Below, piece after piece: positions 28,401 through 36,305 of a DNA stretch of 64,000 nt (positions are counted from its first letter, which is position 1; every line of letters begins with the position of its first letter). The notes under the pieces were generated by a model that saw nothing but the letters and a program-made list of their open reading frames with translations, was not told the DNA's origin and searched no databases. A program made the translations under genes and the position numbers. Source of the DNA: Paenibacillus fonticola DSM 21315 (GTDB lineage: Bacteria > Bacillota > Bacilli > Paenibacillales > Paenibacillaceae); NCBI RefSeq assembly GCF_000381905.1, contig NZ_KB907248.1, positions 213,643 to 277,642 of the forward strand, given 5' to 3'.

Positions 28401-28939
28401 ATGTACAACCTGGACAACTCCTGATCGAATTCCCGATATATAATGCTTAAATCATGGAGCTTGTCGTGAAGAAGCCGAGACTCGCTAGCTGAACTATCCA
28501 GTATTTCCACATATTTATCAAGTCCCGTAAAATCAGTTAGGTGCTTCTTCAGTTCGCTATACAGCGTATTGATTCGATCGATTAACCCGAGCTGATCGCC
28601 GGACTGCTTAAATAATCTCAACTCTCCTCTATGTCTGCGCATAATTTTGTAGAGGAGCATCTTCTTGCCTTCATCGCTGATCGGTATGAGTGCGGATCCC
28701 CCGGTTTCCTGCATTACACGCAGAGCCAATCGGTGGAAACCGAGCACCTGAGCTCTTATCGTGCCCTTTAAATGTTCCGACTGGACGATCGCCTGTTCGA
28801 TTTGAAAAGTCCCCTGTTCTGGGGCAAGTAAAATGATAGGCGTCCCGTTCGGCTCCTCTCTCAGGAGTGAAGTAATCCGCTCCAGAATCAGGCTGCTTTT
28901 GCCGCTTCCGGAACGGCCGATAATAAATTGAACTGACAT
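25412..28939 (-). CDS. addB: ATP-dependent helicase/deoxyribonuclease subunit B (AddB)
   Basis: Second subunit of AddAB, with an N-terminal helicase-like region that recognises Chi and a C-terminal nuclease. The 1175-residue product has Walker A IIGRSGSGKSSLILERI near residue 10. It has the iron-sulfur cysteines of the AddB nuclease: SACPFSHF near residue 811 and CTYCAFKPVCRFE near residue 1135, with the nuclease motif RVIDYKSSQTDL between. The start MSVQFIIGRSG is set by AGGAGG seven bases upstream. It is the first gene of addB-addA-sbcD-sbcC. Confidence 0.96.
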   Translation of the reverse strand: MSVQFIIGRSGSGKSSLILERITSLLREEPNGTPIILLAPEQGTFQIEQAIVQSEHLKGTIRAQVLGFHRLALRVMQETGGSALIPISDEGKKMLLYKIMRRHRGELRLFKQSGDQLGLIDRINTLYSELKKHLTDFTGLDKYVEILDSSASESRLLHDKLHDLSIIYREFDQELSRLYIDAEDHVVKLAEGAKSSSFLRGADIWIDGFQTFTPQEYKAIGALMSVASSVTVSLTLDQPYDHGILPHELNLFHPTAVTYMKLRALAEDCGIAIQETEVLGSRPYPRFRNNKTLSHLEAAYEYRTPWSGKTEPDDLQDSLSLQAAGSRRSEVEGAARAMLALAREQGERWRDMALFVRNLDDYDHIIGTVFEEYGIPYFMDQKRSVLHHPLIELLRGALDVVLKFWKYEDVFRCVKSEFLLPLDGSLTRNNMDQLENYVLASGIQGYRWNDGRPWKGAPSLSLEAADLPAAQAQSEQESLLVLERCREAVVTPLAAFETRLKRSKNARDMCSAVYRLLEDVEAAHRLDKLAHAAQRKGLPQEAMEHRQLWSAVLELLDQVVEMMGEEELSLDMFTGIMETGLQDLKLSLVPPSLDQVLIGSTDRTRSSHVKHLFLLGINEGIMPAALQEEGVLSDQERMRMTELGIELAPGLTRRLLDERFLIYEALTAASESLWLSYPLADEEGKALLPSEVIRHVKTIFPTLKERFLADRPSAEDGEEEQLEYITRPVPTLSRLIGQLRMWKAGEPISPVWWNVLQWYKTQPAWDGKVTRLLGSLDYRNRVRGLTAETSRKLYGKRLRTSVSRMEKFSACPFSHFASHGLRLKERQIYKLKAPDIGQLFHAALSSMALTFKEQNRSWGSLTPEQCLLEAEMAVDRIAPKLQGEILLSSKRYGYISRKLKNIVGRASVILGEQSRRGSFEPIGLELDFGPGQTLPPLTFQLPNGCVMEIVGRIDRVDVAEGEQGLLLRVIDYKSSQTDLKLHEVYYGLSLQMLTYLDVLLTSAEAWLGERALPAGTLYFHVHNPLLQSSNGMTSEQASLEMLKRFKMRGLLLADRDVIAKMDHALDKGYSDILPVAVKADGGFYSSASVATEQQWHTLLHSARHAVTEIGTRITDGDVQITPYRLGTETACTYCAFKPVCRFEESIEGSSYHVLSKPGKDKLWELLEQSVEEGER

Positions 28940-28989
28940 GGAGTGCCTCCTAAACAAATAATGGCCTCTATTCTAAATTTCTGTAATTC

Positions 28990-28995
28990 ATTATA
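28990..28995 (-). promoter_or_regulatory. Possible -10 element of the addB promoter
   Basis: A perfect TATAAT on the minus strand about 50 bases upstream of the addB start. No good -35 box is seen at the usual distance, so the assignment is tentative. Confidence 0.4.
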
Positions 28996-29052
28996 TCATA
29001 TCCATAAAGTGTTTAGCGCCTGAAACAAGAATGTATGTTCTGTCAATTTCCA

Positions 29053-29112
29053 TAAAAAAAAGCCAAAAAGCCGGGCAAAGGAACAAGCCATTCCCTGCCG
29101 GGCTTTTTTTTC
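29053..29112 (-). terminator. Imperfect terminator after rlmI
   Basis: An imperfect hairpin with CCGGGC / GCCGGG-rich arms flanked by A8 on the left and T8 on the right, so it could act in both directions. It lies about 57 bases beyond the rlmI stop and upstream of addB. Confidence 0.65.
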
Positions 29113-29168
29113 AGTCAAATTTTCCGGTTAAAATGATGAAGTGCCGGCATTGCAGTTTCTGCAACTGA

Positions 29169-30539
29169 TCAGAACGACTTCGTCCGTACCTCAAAGATAG
29201 CAAATTTCAAATAGTGCCCTTCATTCACCCCTAATATTTGCGGATGATCTTTCCCTGCTGCCCGCCATTCGACAAGGCGCAAAATCTTGCCCGCATCGAC
29301 AGCGGCATCCTGGATTGTCTGTAAAAACAGCTCCGGCTTCATATGGTACGAGCAGCTCGCCGTAACTAAATATCCGCCTTCATTGACCAGCTTCAAGCCG
29401 TGCAGGTTAATGTCTTTGTAGCCCCGGCAAGCCCCTTTGACCGCGCCCTTTGTCTTGGCAAAGGCCGGCGGATCGAGAATAACGACATCCCACGTCCGGC
29501 CTCCGCCAGCCGTCATCGGAAGCGAAGTATCGACTTTAGCGTGATCGGCCGCGCGTTCGCGGCGCTCATTCAAGCCTTTAACCTGACTGCGCAAATAGTC
29601 AAAGGCATCCGCCACCACAAATTCTACCCGGTCCTCAAATCCGTTCAGCCTGACATTTTCGCGTGCGCTCTCGATCGCATGTTCCGAAATATCGAGGCAG
29701 GTTACCTTCTTGGCGCCATACTTGCAAGCATGAAGTGTAAAGCTTCCCGTATGGGAGAAACATTCCAGCACGGTGGCCCCATCCCAATAAGGGAACGTAA
29801 CCTCTTTGCCTTTCCGGTTCACCGGAACCGTTCTGAAACCTCCGTCTTCCGACGGAAGCTGCTGGAGCGAAATGCCGCTTCGTTCTCCCCAGCCGCCCAT
29901 TAACGGCTCGATGGATGCACGGTTCTCACGCTGATCAAAGAAATATCCCGTCTTCTGTCCTTGCCAAATGTCCACTTTGATCAACAGACCGTTTTCCGTT
30001 ACGGTGACATGCTGAGGGGGGCTGCCATAAAGCGGTCCCTTCACTTCTTCAAGCCCCTCCAGTTCCCGCACGGAAACATCACTCCGCTCATATATGCCGG
30101 TTGGCTCCAGGACCGAGACAAGCGCTTCAACAATGCTGCTGCGGCAGCGGTCCATGCCGAGAGTCAACAATTGCACGACAACAATATCGCCGAAGCGGTC
30201 CACAATCAGTCCCGGTAAGAAGTCCGCCTCTCCATAAACCAAACGGTAAGCATTATCCTGGACGAAACGCCGGCGATGAGCGAGGCATTGCTCGAAGCGC
30301 CGGATAAAAAATGCGGTATCCATCGCTTGCAGCGGCTCGTAGGATACGACCCGGACCGTAATTTGCGATGCGGGATTATAATAGCCGGCAGCAAGGAACT
30401 TGCCCCTCCAGTCCAGTACAGACACAAGACTGCCTGGCTCTGGCTCGCCTTCTATTTTTTCTATTTCATTGTTGTAGATCCAAGGGTGTCCTTGTTCCAG
30501 CCTCTTTCTGCGGCCTCGTTGTAAAATGACAGATGGCAC
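29169..30539 (-). CDS. Class I SAM-dependent rRNA methyltransferase (RlmI-like)
   Basis: A 456-residue enzyme of the RlmI/RlmK family, which methylates C5 of a cytosine in 23S rRNA. An N-terminal PUA domain (RGRRKRLEQGHPWIYNNEIE) is followed by a linker and a Rossmann methyltransferase domain with VLECFSHTGSFTLHACKYGA (SAM loop) and VVILDPPAFAKTKGA (catalytic motif IV). Two GTG codons could start it. The second, MPSVIL, has GAGGAG eight bases upstream, while the first lies inside that site. It is divergent from the Na/Pi-cotransporter-like gene. Confidence 0.9.
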   Translation of the reverse strand: MPSVILQRGRRKRLEQGHPWIYNNEIEKIEGEPEPGSLVSVLDWRGKFLAAGYYNPASQITVRVVSYEPLQAMDTAFFIRRFEQCLAHRRRFVQDNAYRLVYGEADFLPGLIVDRFGDIVVVQLLTLGMDRCRSSIVEALVSVLEPTGIYERSDVSVRELEGLEEVKGPLYGSPPQHVTVTENGLLIKVDIWQGQKTGYFFDQRENRASIEPLMGGWGERSGISLQQLPSEDGGFRTVPVNRKGKEVTFPYWDGATVLECFSHTGSFTLHACKYGAKKVTCLDISEHAIESARENVRLNGFEDRVEFVVADAFDYLRSQVKGLNERRERAADHAKVDTSLPMTAGGGRTWDVVILDPPAFAKTKGAVKGACRGYKDINLHGLKLVNEGGYLVTASCSYHMKPELFLQTIQDAAVDAGKILRLVEWRAAGKDHPQILGVNEGHYLKFAIFEVRTKSF

Positions 30540-30685
30540 GCTGCTCACTCCTCATCTTGTTTAATTTAATCTTCTTTTGTTCACTTCCCACGTGCGGTCT
30601 AACCTCGTTACAGCTTTGCATGAGAGCCGAAAGCATCGCATACATATATGTAACTTGTACATCTCGATATAAGAGGAGGGAGCTC

Positions 30686-31720
30686 ATGTTTCACGATATT
30701 GTGTTCCCGGCAACGTTCGGCTTTGCCCTGTTTCTGCTCGGCATGAAAATTATGGAGGCCGCTTTGCAAGCCTGGGCAGGCCCAAGGCTGATCAAGCTGC
30801 TCCAAATGTCCACGCGGACTCCGTGGACCGGGCTGTTATCCAGCACGCTTATAACCGCTGTGCTGCAAAGCAGTACGGCGATCACCGTCATGACGATCGG
30901 CCTTGTTAATGCCGGGTTACTATCTTACGGACGGACACTTGGCATTATCCTCGGCGGCAATATCGGCACCTGCCTGACCACAGAATTGATCGCCCTGAAC
31001 ATTTCCCGCATAGGTATCCCGCTGCTTGCCGGTTCCTTTATTTTCTGGGCTGCGGCAGTGATGAGCGAAGAATTTACCCCGCGCCATAGAAAAACCGGCG
31101 CTTTCTGGACAGGGATGCTAAAACCGCTGCAATTCGGTTCGCTGGCCGTATTCGGATTCAGCCTGATCATGATCGCGATTACCTGGATGCAATCGATCGG
31201 GCCGGCGCTTGAATCCCGCGGCATAATCCGATGGTTACTGGAACATGCGGCAGACAGTCTTGCCTGGGGGGCTCTGGCAGGAGCAATCCTTACCGCGCTC
31301 ATTCATAGCAGCGCAGCCGTGATCGCAATGACGATGGGGCTCGTCGCCACCGGAACGCTTCCTGTCGAATTTGGCATCGCTATGGTGATCGGTTCCAATG
31401 TCGGCACCTGCATTACGCCATTGATCGCCTCAATCGGCAGCTCACGTTCAGGACGGTTTGTCGCCTGGTCGCATGTCATTCTCAACCTGGCCGGCGCCTG
31501 TTTGTTCATGCCCCTTATTCCATTGCTGGGATCTGCCGCCGCCTGGCTCAGCGCCGATCCGGGGGCTCAAATCGCACATACGCAGACGATTTTCAACATA
31601 GCCTGTTCCTTGCTGGCACTGCCGTTTTGCTACCTGCCTATTTGGTCAAGACTCGATGGGCCGAAACATCCGCCGACGACAGCTCCGGCTGCAGCTTCCT
31701 CCGCCAAAATTCGTGATTAA
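30686..31720 (+). CDS. Na/Pi-cotransporter family membrane protein
   Basis: A 344-residue polytopic membrane protein with the two inverted repeats of the Na/Pi cotransporter II family. Each has a QSSTA-like signature (AVLQSSTAITVMTIGL in repeat 1, ALIHSSAAVIAMTMGL in repeat 2) and each is followed by a GxNxGTC segment (GGNIGTCLTTE, GSNVGTCITP). It would move phosphate with sodium or act as a related carrier; the stand-alone form without a PhoU domain is known in spore formers. The ATG at MFHDIVFPATFG has AAGAGGAGGG upstream. The last four bases overlap the convergent Nudix gene. Confidence 0.85.
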   Translation: MFHDIVFPATFGFALFLLGMKIMEAALQAWAGPRLIKLLQMSTRTPWTGLLSSTLITAVLQSSTAITVMTIGLVNAGLLSYGRTLGIILGGNIGTCLTTELIALNISRIGIPLLAGSFIFWAAAVMSEEFTPRHRKTGAFWTGMLKPLQFGSLAVFGFSLIMIAITWMQSIGPALESRGIIRWLLEHAADSLAWGALAGAILTALIHSSAAVIAMTMGLVATGTLPVEFGIAMVIGSNVGTCITPLIASIGSSRSGRFVAWSHVILNLAGACLFMPLIPLLGSAAAWLSADPGAQIAHTQTIFNIACSLLALPFCYLPIWSRLDGPKHPPTTAPAAASSAKIRD

Positions 31721-32148
31721 AAGTTAACGCCAAGCAATTTTAAAGCTTTTTCCAAAATAAAATCATTGTTATCATAGCCATCATTACACTGTCTTTCCCA
31801 AGCCACTAGAGGTTCATACCAGGCCACGCTGCGGATTTCCTCCGTTTGCGGCCTCAGCGTACCTCCCTCGCTCTCAACAAGGTAGTAGTGCACTTCCTTT
31901 TGGATATCTCCATACTTCGGATGATGATAAGTATAAGCAATAATATCGACAGGCTGATCAATTCGCCCGATAATACCGGTTTCCTCGCGGATTTCACGAA
32001 GCGCGGTTTGCTCTATCGTCTCTCCGCCTTCTCTTTTACCCTTAGCAAACGATATTTTACCGTACCGATCGGTTATGAGCTGAATTTGCAATTGTCCCGC
32101 TTTTTTGCGATAGACAACGCCCCCTGCCGAAATTTGCTTGAATGACAT
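31717..32148 (-). CDS. Nudix hydrolase
   Basis: A 143-residue hydrolase of nucleoside-diphosphate-linked compounds. The Nudix box is complete: G-x5-E-x7-REIREETGI within residues ~38-60 (GKREGGETIEQTALREIREE). The opening ISAGGVVYRKKAGQLQIQLI suggests an ADP-ribose/Ap4A-type subgroup, but substrate cannot be assigned. It converges on the Na/Pi transporter gene with a 4-base overlap of coding ends, so there is no room for a separate terminator for either. Confidence 0.9.
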   Translation of the reverse strand: MSFKQISAGGVVYRKKAGQLQIQLITDRYGKISFAKGKREGGETIEQTALREIREETGIIGRIDQPVDIIAYTYHHPKYGDIQKEVHYYLVESEGGTLRPQTEEIRSVAWYEPLVAWERQCNDGYDNNDFILEKALKLLGVNF

Positions 32149-32283
32149 CGTATGATCACTCCTTATTATTGAACCATCTCTGAAATGAGATATCGGCTTG
32201 TTAGACTTGTTGGTTTGTTTGGTTTGTTTGGCTTATCCAACTTGCACCAGCTGTACCTGGTAGCTCCGGACCCTAATTGACAA

Positions 32284-32315
32284 CAAGGACTTCACCCCTA
32301 GGGGTGAAATCCTTG
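32284..32315. repeat. Near-perfect 32-bp palindrome between the Nudix gene and mtaB
   Basis: CAAGGACTTCACCCC-TA-GGGGTGAAATCCTTG: one mismatch in 15 arm pairs. There is no T run on either side, so it does not look like an ordinary terminator. It lies about 37 bases beyond the mtaB stop and 135 bases upstream of the Nudix start. Confidence 0.75.
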
Positions 32316-32351
32316 AAGGTGGATATGATATTTACCCGTTAGTCGCCCTGT

Positions 32352-33695
32352 CTAGGCCAATGCTTTTGAAGAGGTCTCATCCATAATGCGGACGAGCTGC
32401 CCGCGGCAGGTGTTCACGTCAGCTTCGATCAGCTTAACCCGGCATACTTTGCCCGTCAGATCCTGCGCCGCTTCAAAGCGAATCTGCAGATAATTGTCGC
32501 TAAACCCGGTAACATGGCCTTGCCCTGACAAGCCCTTCTCATCTTTCTCAGGAATAACATCCAGCACTTGGCCAACGAATTTCTGGGCGTAGGCAAGCTG
32601 CATTGCCTCCGAAAGCTCGATCAGCTCATGAACGCGGGCATGCTTCACTTCTTCCTCAACCTGGTCTTCCATCCGGGCTGCTGGCGTACCCGTACGCTTG
32701 GAGTAAGGGAACACATGCATTTCGGAGAAACCGATCCGCTTAATCGCCTCAAAACCTTCCCTAAACAGCTCATCCGTCTCTCCAGGGAAACCGACGATAA
32801 TATCCGTCGTAATCGCCACATCCGGCATAAATTCACGGATCATCCGGATTTTATCTTCGAATTCCTCAATCGTATATTTACGCCGCATCCGTTTCAGCAC
32901 CTCGTTGCTGCCTGCTTGCAGCGGAATGTGGAAGTGACGGCACATTTTGCTCGAACCCTTCAACACTTCCAGCATCTTTGCATCGATTTGACTCGCTTCA
33001 ATCGAGCTTATACGGACACGTTCCAATCCGTCAACCTTGTCTAGTTCCCAAAGCAGATCGGATAAGCGATAATTTTCGAGATCATCCCCGTAGCCCCCGG
33101 TATGAATACCCGTGAGCACGATTTCCTTATATCCTGCCGCGACAAGCTGTTTTGCCTGATTAACAACGCTCTGTGGCTCCCGGCTGCGCGACAGTCCGCG
33201 TGACCACGGAATGATACAGAAAGTGCAGAAGTTGTTGCAGCCTTCCTGAATCTTAAGGAACGCGCGCGTTCGGTCCGCGAAGTCCGGTACGTCAAGCTCT
33301 TCAAACTCGCGAGTTTTCATGATGTTGCGAACAGCATTAATCGGCTGGCGCTGCTCCTGAATTTGCCCAATAAGCGGCATAATGTTTTCACGGTCCTGTG
33401 TGCCGATGACCAGATCCACCCCTGGAATATCTAGAATTTCAGCGGGTGACGTCTGGGCATAGCAGCCGGTAACCGCGACGATGGCGTCTGGATTGCGGCG
33501 AATAGCCCGGCGGATAATTTGCCGTGATTTTTTATCACCTGTATTGGTCACCGTACACGTATTAATTAAATAAACATCAGCGGTCTGTTCAAAGTCGACC
33601 TGCTCGTAGCCTTCATTTTTAAACAGCTGCCAAATGGCTTCCGTATCGTAAAAATTGACTTTGCATCCTAAAGTGTAAAAAGCGACGGATGGCAT
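32352..33695 (-). CDS. mtaB: tRNA t6A37 methylthiotransferase MtaB
   Basis: Radical-SAM enzyme that adds a methylthio group to t6A at position 37 of tRNAs reading ANN codons. The 447-residue product has the N-terminal UPF0004 domain with cysteines in TLGCKVNFYDTE, LINTCTVTN and VTGCYAQ. The radical-SAM cluster CNNFCTFCIIPWSRG follows, and the protein ends in a TRAM domain. It is three bases from rsmE and forms the conserved prmA-rsmE-mtaB series. Confidence 0.95.
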   Translation of the reverse strand: MPSVAFYTLGCKVNFYDTEAIWQLFKNEGYEQVDFEQTADVYLINTCTVTNTGDKKSRQIIRRAIRRNPDAIVAVTGCYAQTSPAEILDIPGVDLVIGTQDRENIMPLIGQIQEQRQPINAVRNIMKTREFEELDVPDFADRTRAFLKIQEGCNNFCTFCIIPWSRGLSRSREPQSVVNQAKQLVAAGYKEIVLTGIHTGGYGDDLENYRLSDLLWELDKVDGLERVRISSIEASQIDAKMLEVLKGSSKMCRHFHIPLQAGSNEVLKRMRRKYTIEEFEDKIRMIREFMPDVAITTDIIVGFPGETDELFREGFEAIKRIGFSEMHVFPYSKRTGTPAARMEDQVEEEVKHARVHELIELSEAMQLAYAQKFVGQVLDVIPEKDEKGLSGQGHVTGFSDNYLQIRFEAAQDLTGKVCRVKLIEADVNTCRGQLVRIMDETSSKALA

Positions 33696-33697
33696 TG

Positions 33698-34471
33698 CTA
33701 TCTCTCCCCCATTTCTCCGGATTCATACATGATGCAGGTCAGGGCGGCCATCCCAGCCGTCTCCGTCCTTAATATTCGTCGTCCCAAACCTACGGACACG
33801 GCTCCAGCGGCTTCCAGCTGACCTATTTCGTGTTCGGTAAACCCGCCTTCCGGGCCGATGGCAATAAGCACACGGGGCGCGCCGCCATGATTTTGCGATT
33901 GCATCTTCTCGGCAAAAGGCTTCAGCACGTCCCGCAGCTGCAGGCCGTGCTCCTTCTCATAGCATACGCAAACGAGGTCATGCTCAGGCAGCTCCGCAAG
34001 CAGGCTTTTCCAAGATACGGGCGGGACAACTGCCGGTATTTTGCTGCGATGAGCCTGTTCAGCCGCTTCCTTGGCGATTTTGCGCCAGCGTGCTGTTCGC
34101 TTCTCTTCTTTTTTCTGATCGTACTGAACGACCGTCCGTTCGGATAGAAAGGGCAAGAAGGAAGCGGCGCCAATTTCGGTACATTTCTGGATGATGATCT
34201 CCATCTTATCGCCTTTAGGCAAGCTTTGGGCTATAGTCACGTGAACGCGCGGCTCTCCGCTTCCCTCAAGCTGCTCCACAATCCGAGCCGACACTTGCTG
34301 CGGCAAAATTTCTACAATTTCGACAAGCGCTTCCCTGGAAGCACCGTCACTTACAATTAACTTATCCTTCGGCTTGGAGCGCATCACTTTGCTAATATGG
34401 CGGGCGTCCTCACCGCTTATGCTTACTGTCTCATCCCCAAACTGTCCGGGATCAATAAAATAGCGCTGCAT
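33698..34471 (-). CDS. rsmE: 16S rRNA m3U1498 methyltransferase RsmE
   Basis: SPOUT-fold methyltransferase acting on U1498 of 16S rRNA. The 257-residue product begins MQRYFIDPGQFGDETVSISG with the PUA-like N-terminal domain. It has the knot motif IAIGPEGGFTEHEI and the C-terminal LGRRILRTETAGMAAL that binds SAM. It lies directly upstream of mtaB. The short gap on its other side holds no gene, and the broken site-2 protease comes next. Confidence 0.95.
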   Translation of the reverse strand: MQRYFIDPGQFGDETVSISGEDARHISKVMRSKPKDKLIVSDGASREALVEIVEILPQQVSARIVEQLEGSGEPRVHVTIAQSLPKGDKMEIIIQKCTEIGAASFLPFLSERTVVQYDQKKEEKRTARWRKIAKEAAEQAHRSKIPAVVPPVSWKSLLAELPEHDLVCVCYEKEHGLQLRDVLKPFAEKMQSQNHGGAPRVLIAIGPEGGFTEHEIGQLEAAGAVSVGLGRRILRTETAGMAALTCIMYESGEMGER

Positions 34472-34561
34472 TTGTTATCAACCTCACCTTAATCACCAAA
34501 GAACATCATACAACTTTTAAATAACGGATTCCACTATTTATTGCTGAAAAAGAATGGGGAA

Positions 34562-35244
34562 TCAGCCGCCAAACAGCATCATGAAGAAGCTCGCAAACTG
34601 TAAATAAATCTTGCCTGCTCCAGCATACAACGGCTCGATCGTAACACTCCTAAGCTGCGGTACAACCAGAATGAGCAAAAAAACCAAAATAGACCATTGC
34701 TCGAACTGCTTCAATTTGACCCGTGCGCGATCAGGCACGATATCCTCCAGCAGACGGTAGCCGTCAAGCGGAGGCAGCGGAACTAGGTTAAGCAAAAACA
34801 GCAAGAAGTTCGTAATATTGAATGTCGTAAAAAAGTACTGACCGCTTGAAACAATTTATCGCTTGTAATGGAGCCCATCACGCCCGATTGAATCAACACG
34901 ATGTAAATCATCGTTCCAATCACACCGAGCAGCAGGTTACTGAGCGGCCCGGCTGCCGTAACGATAATTCCCATTTGCCGAGGCTTCGCGAAATTGTTCC
35001 GGTTGACGGGAACCGGCCTCGCCCAGCCAAAACCGGCAAGCAGCAGCAAAATGATCCCGAAAAAATCGAAGTGAACGACAGGATTCAAGGTGACGCGCCC
35101 CTGCTGTTTCGCTGTGGGATCTCCGAATTTATTGGCGAAATAAGCGTGCGAAAATTCATGCACTGTAAACGCGATGATCACCGTGATTAAAAAAAACGGG
35201 AGCTGATCCAAAGGAATACGCAATATTTGATTTAAAAAATCCAT
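34562..35244 (-). pseudogene. Site-2 protease family membrane metalloprotease, frameshifted
   Basis: An M50-type intramembrane protease split over two frames. The first part (from 35244) has the zinc motif HEFSH in FTVHEFSHAYFANKFGD and WARPVPVN. After an A6 run on the plus strand (34829-34834) the frame is lost. The rest continues in another frame as TFNITNFLLFLLNLVPLPPL then DGYRLLEDIV, carrying the third metal ligand Asp. One more base in the run would restore a ~227-residue protein of normal length. Without it the product lacks the essential Asp. Alternatives are a base-calling error in the homopolymer or slippage on the run. It sits between rsmE and prmA. Confidence 0.85.
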
Positions 35245-35250
35245 GAATGA

Positions 35251-36219
35251 TTACCTCTTTCTCGCTACAAAAGCTACCCAGTCTTCTTCCCGGGCAGTTT
35301 CAGTAATCTCAAATCCCGCAGCAAGCAGCGCCTGCTCCACGGCTTGTTCTTTATTCTTGTATATTCCTGACGCAATATAATAGCCTCCCGGCTGAAGCGC
35401 CCGATAAACATCATCGATAAATAAAAGAATGATTTCTGCAAGTATGTTAGCGACGACAACGCGGACGGGAAGGGTAACGTTTAGCTCCGCCCCTGCCTCC
35501 TGCTTCAATACGGACAGCAGATCGCTCTCAACGACGCTGATCTGATCGTCCAGCTTGTTGAGCCTTGTATTCTCCATGGCGCTGGATACCGCAACCGGAT
35601 CAAGATCGAGCGCAAGCACCCGGGAAGCGCCCAGTTTAACTGCACCAATCGCAAGTATCCCGGAGCCTGTCCCTACGTCGATAACCTCGTCCCCTGACTG
35701 GATAACTCCTTCCAGGGTGCGCAGACAAAGCGATGTTGTAGGATGCGTGCCTGTGCCAAATGCCATGCCTGGATCGAGCTCGATGATTTTCTCATCCTCC
35801 GACTCAGGAGCGTACTCCTCCCAGGTCGGCTTGATCGTCAGTTTCCGGGAAACCCGGATCGGCTTAAAATATTGCTTCCAGTTGTTCGCCCAGTCATCTT
35901 CACTGACATCCCTTACGGAGATGTCTGCACGGCCTGTATCAATATCATATTCGGCCAGCTCAGCGATCCGCTCCTTCACGGAAGCAACTACTGCTTCCAC
36001 ATCTGTACCTTCCGGAAAATAACCGCTGATTCTAGCCTCCCCCTGAGGAATATCATTGGGCGGCACTTCAAACCATTGTCCCAAGGAAGTATCTCTAGGC
36101 TTGTCGTTATCTACGTATTCTTCAATGGTTACGCCGCCAGCTCCCGCCTCATGCAAGAAGTTGGTTATCATCTCCACTGCTTCTTCCGTTGTATGTATTG
36201 TTATTTCCTTCCATATCAT
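35251..36219 (-). CDS. prmA: Ribosomal protein L11 methyltransferase
   Basis: Methylates lysines and the N-terminus of L11. The 322-residue product has an N-terminal substrate-recognition domain (MIWKEITIHTTEEAVEMI) and a Rossmann methyltransferase domain with DPGMAFGTGTHPTTSLCL, VIDVGTGSGILAIGAVKLGA and VVANILAEII. In Bacillus it directly follows dnaJ; here 7.7 kb of other genes intervene. It precedes the frameshifted protease, rsmE and mtaB. Confidence 0.95.
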   Translation of the reverse strand: MIWKEITIHTTEEAVEMITNFLHEAGAGGVTIEEYVDNDKPRDTSLGQWFEVPPNDIPQGEARISGYFPEGTDVEAVVASVKERIAELAEYDIDTGRADISVRDVSEDDWANNWKQYFKPIRVSRKLTIKPTWEEYAPESEDEKIIELDPGMAFGTGTHPTTSLCLRTLEGVIQSGDEVIDVGTGSGILAIGAVKLGASRVLALDLDPVAVSSAMENTRLNKLDDQISVVESDLLSVLKQEAGAELNVTLPVRVVVANILAEIILLFIDDVYRALQPGGYYIASGIYKNKEQAVEQALLAAGFEITETAREEDWVAFVARKR

Positions 36220-36283
36220 GTTGATTTATCCTCCTCGGCTCATACGCATACCTTTTATTGTACTATATAATATCCGGGGAAAC

Positions 36284-36305
36284 AAAAAACCGCTTATGCA
36301 AGCGG
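36284..36305 (-). terminator. Terminator abutting the Gfo/Idh oxidoreductase stop codon
   Basis: Minus strand CCGCTT-GCAT-AAGCGG followed by TTTTTTG, starting directly after the stop codon. It separates this gene from prmA. Confidence 0.8.

Noticed and set aside
34825..34840. Programmed ribosomal frameshift in the site-2 protease gene
   Set aside because: No slippery heptamer with a downstream pseudoknot is apparent and the family is not known for recoding; kept only as slippage or sequencing error.
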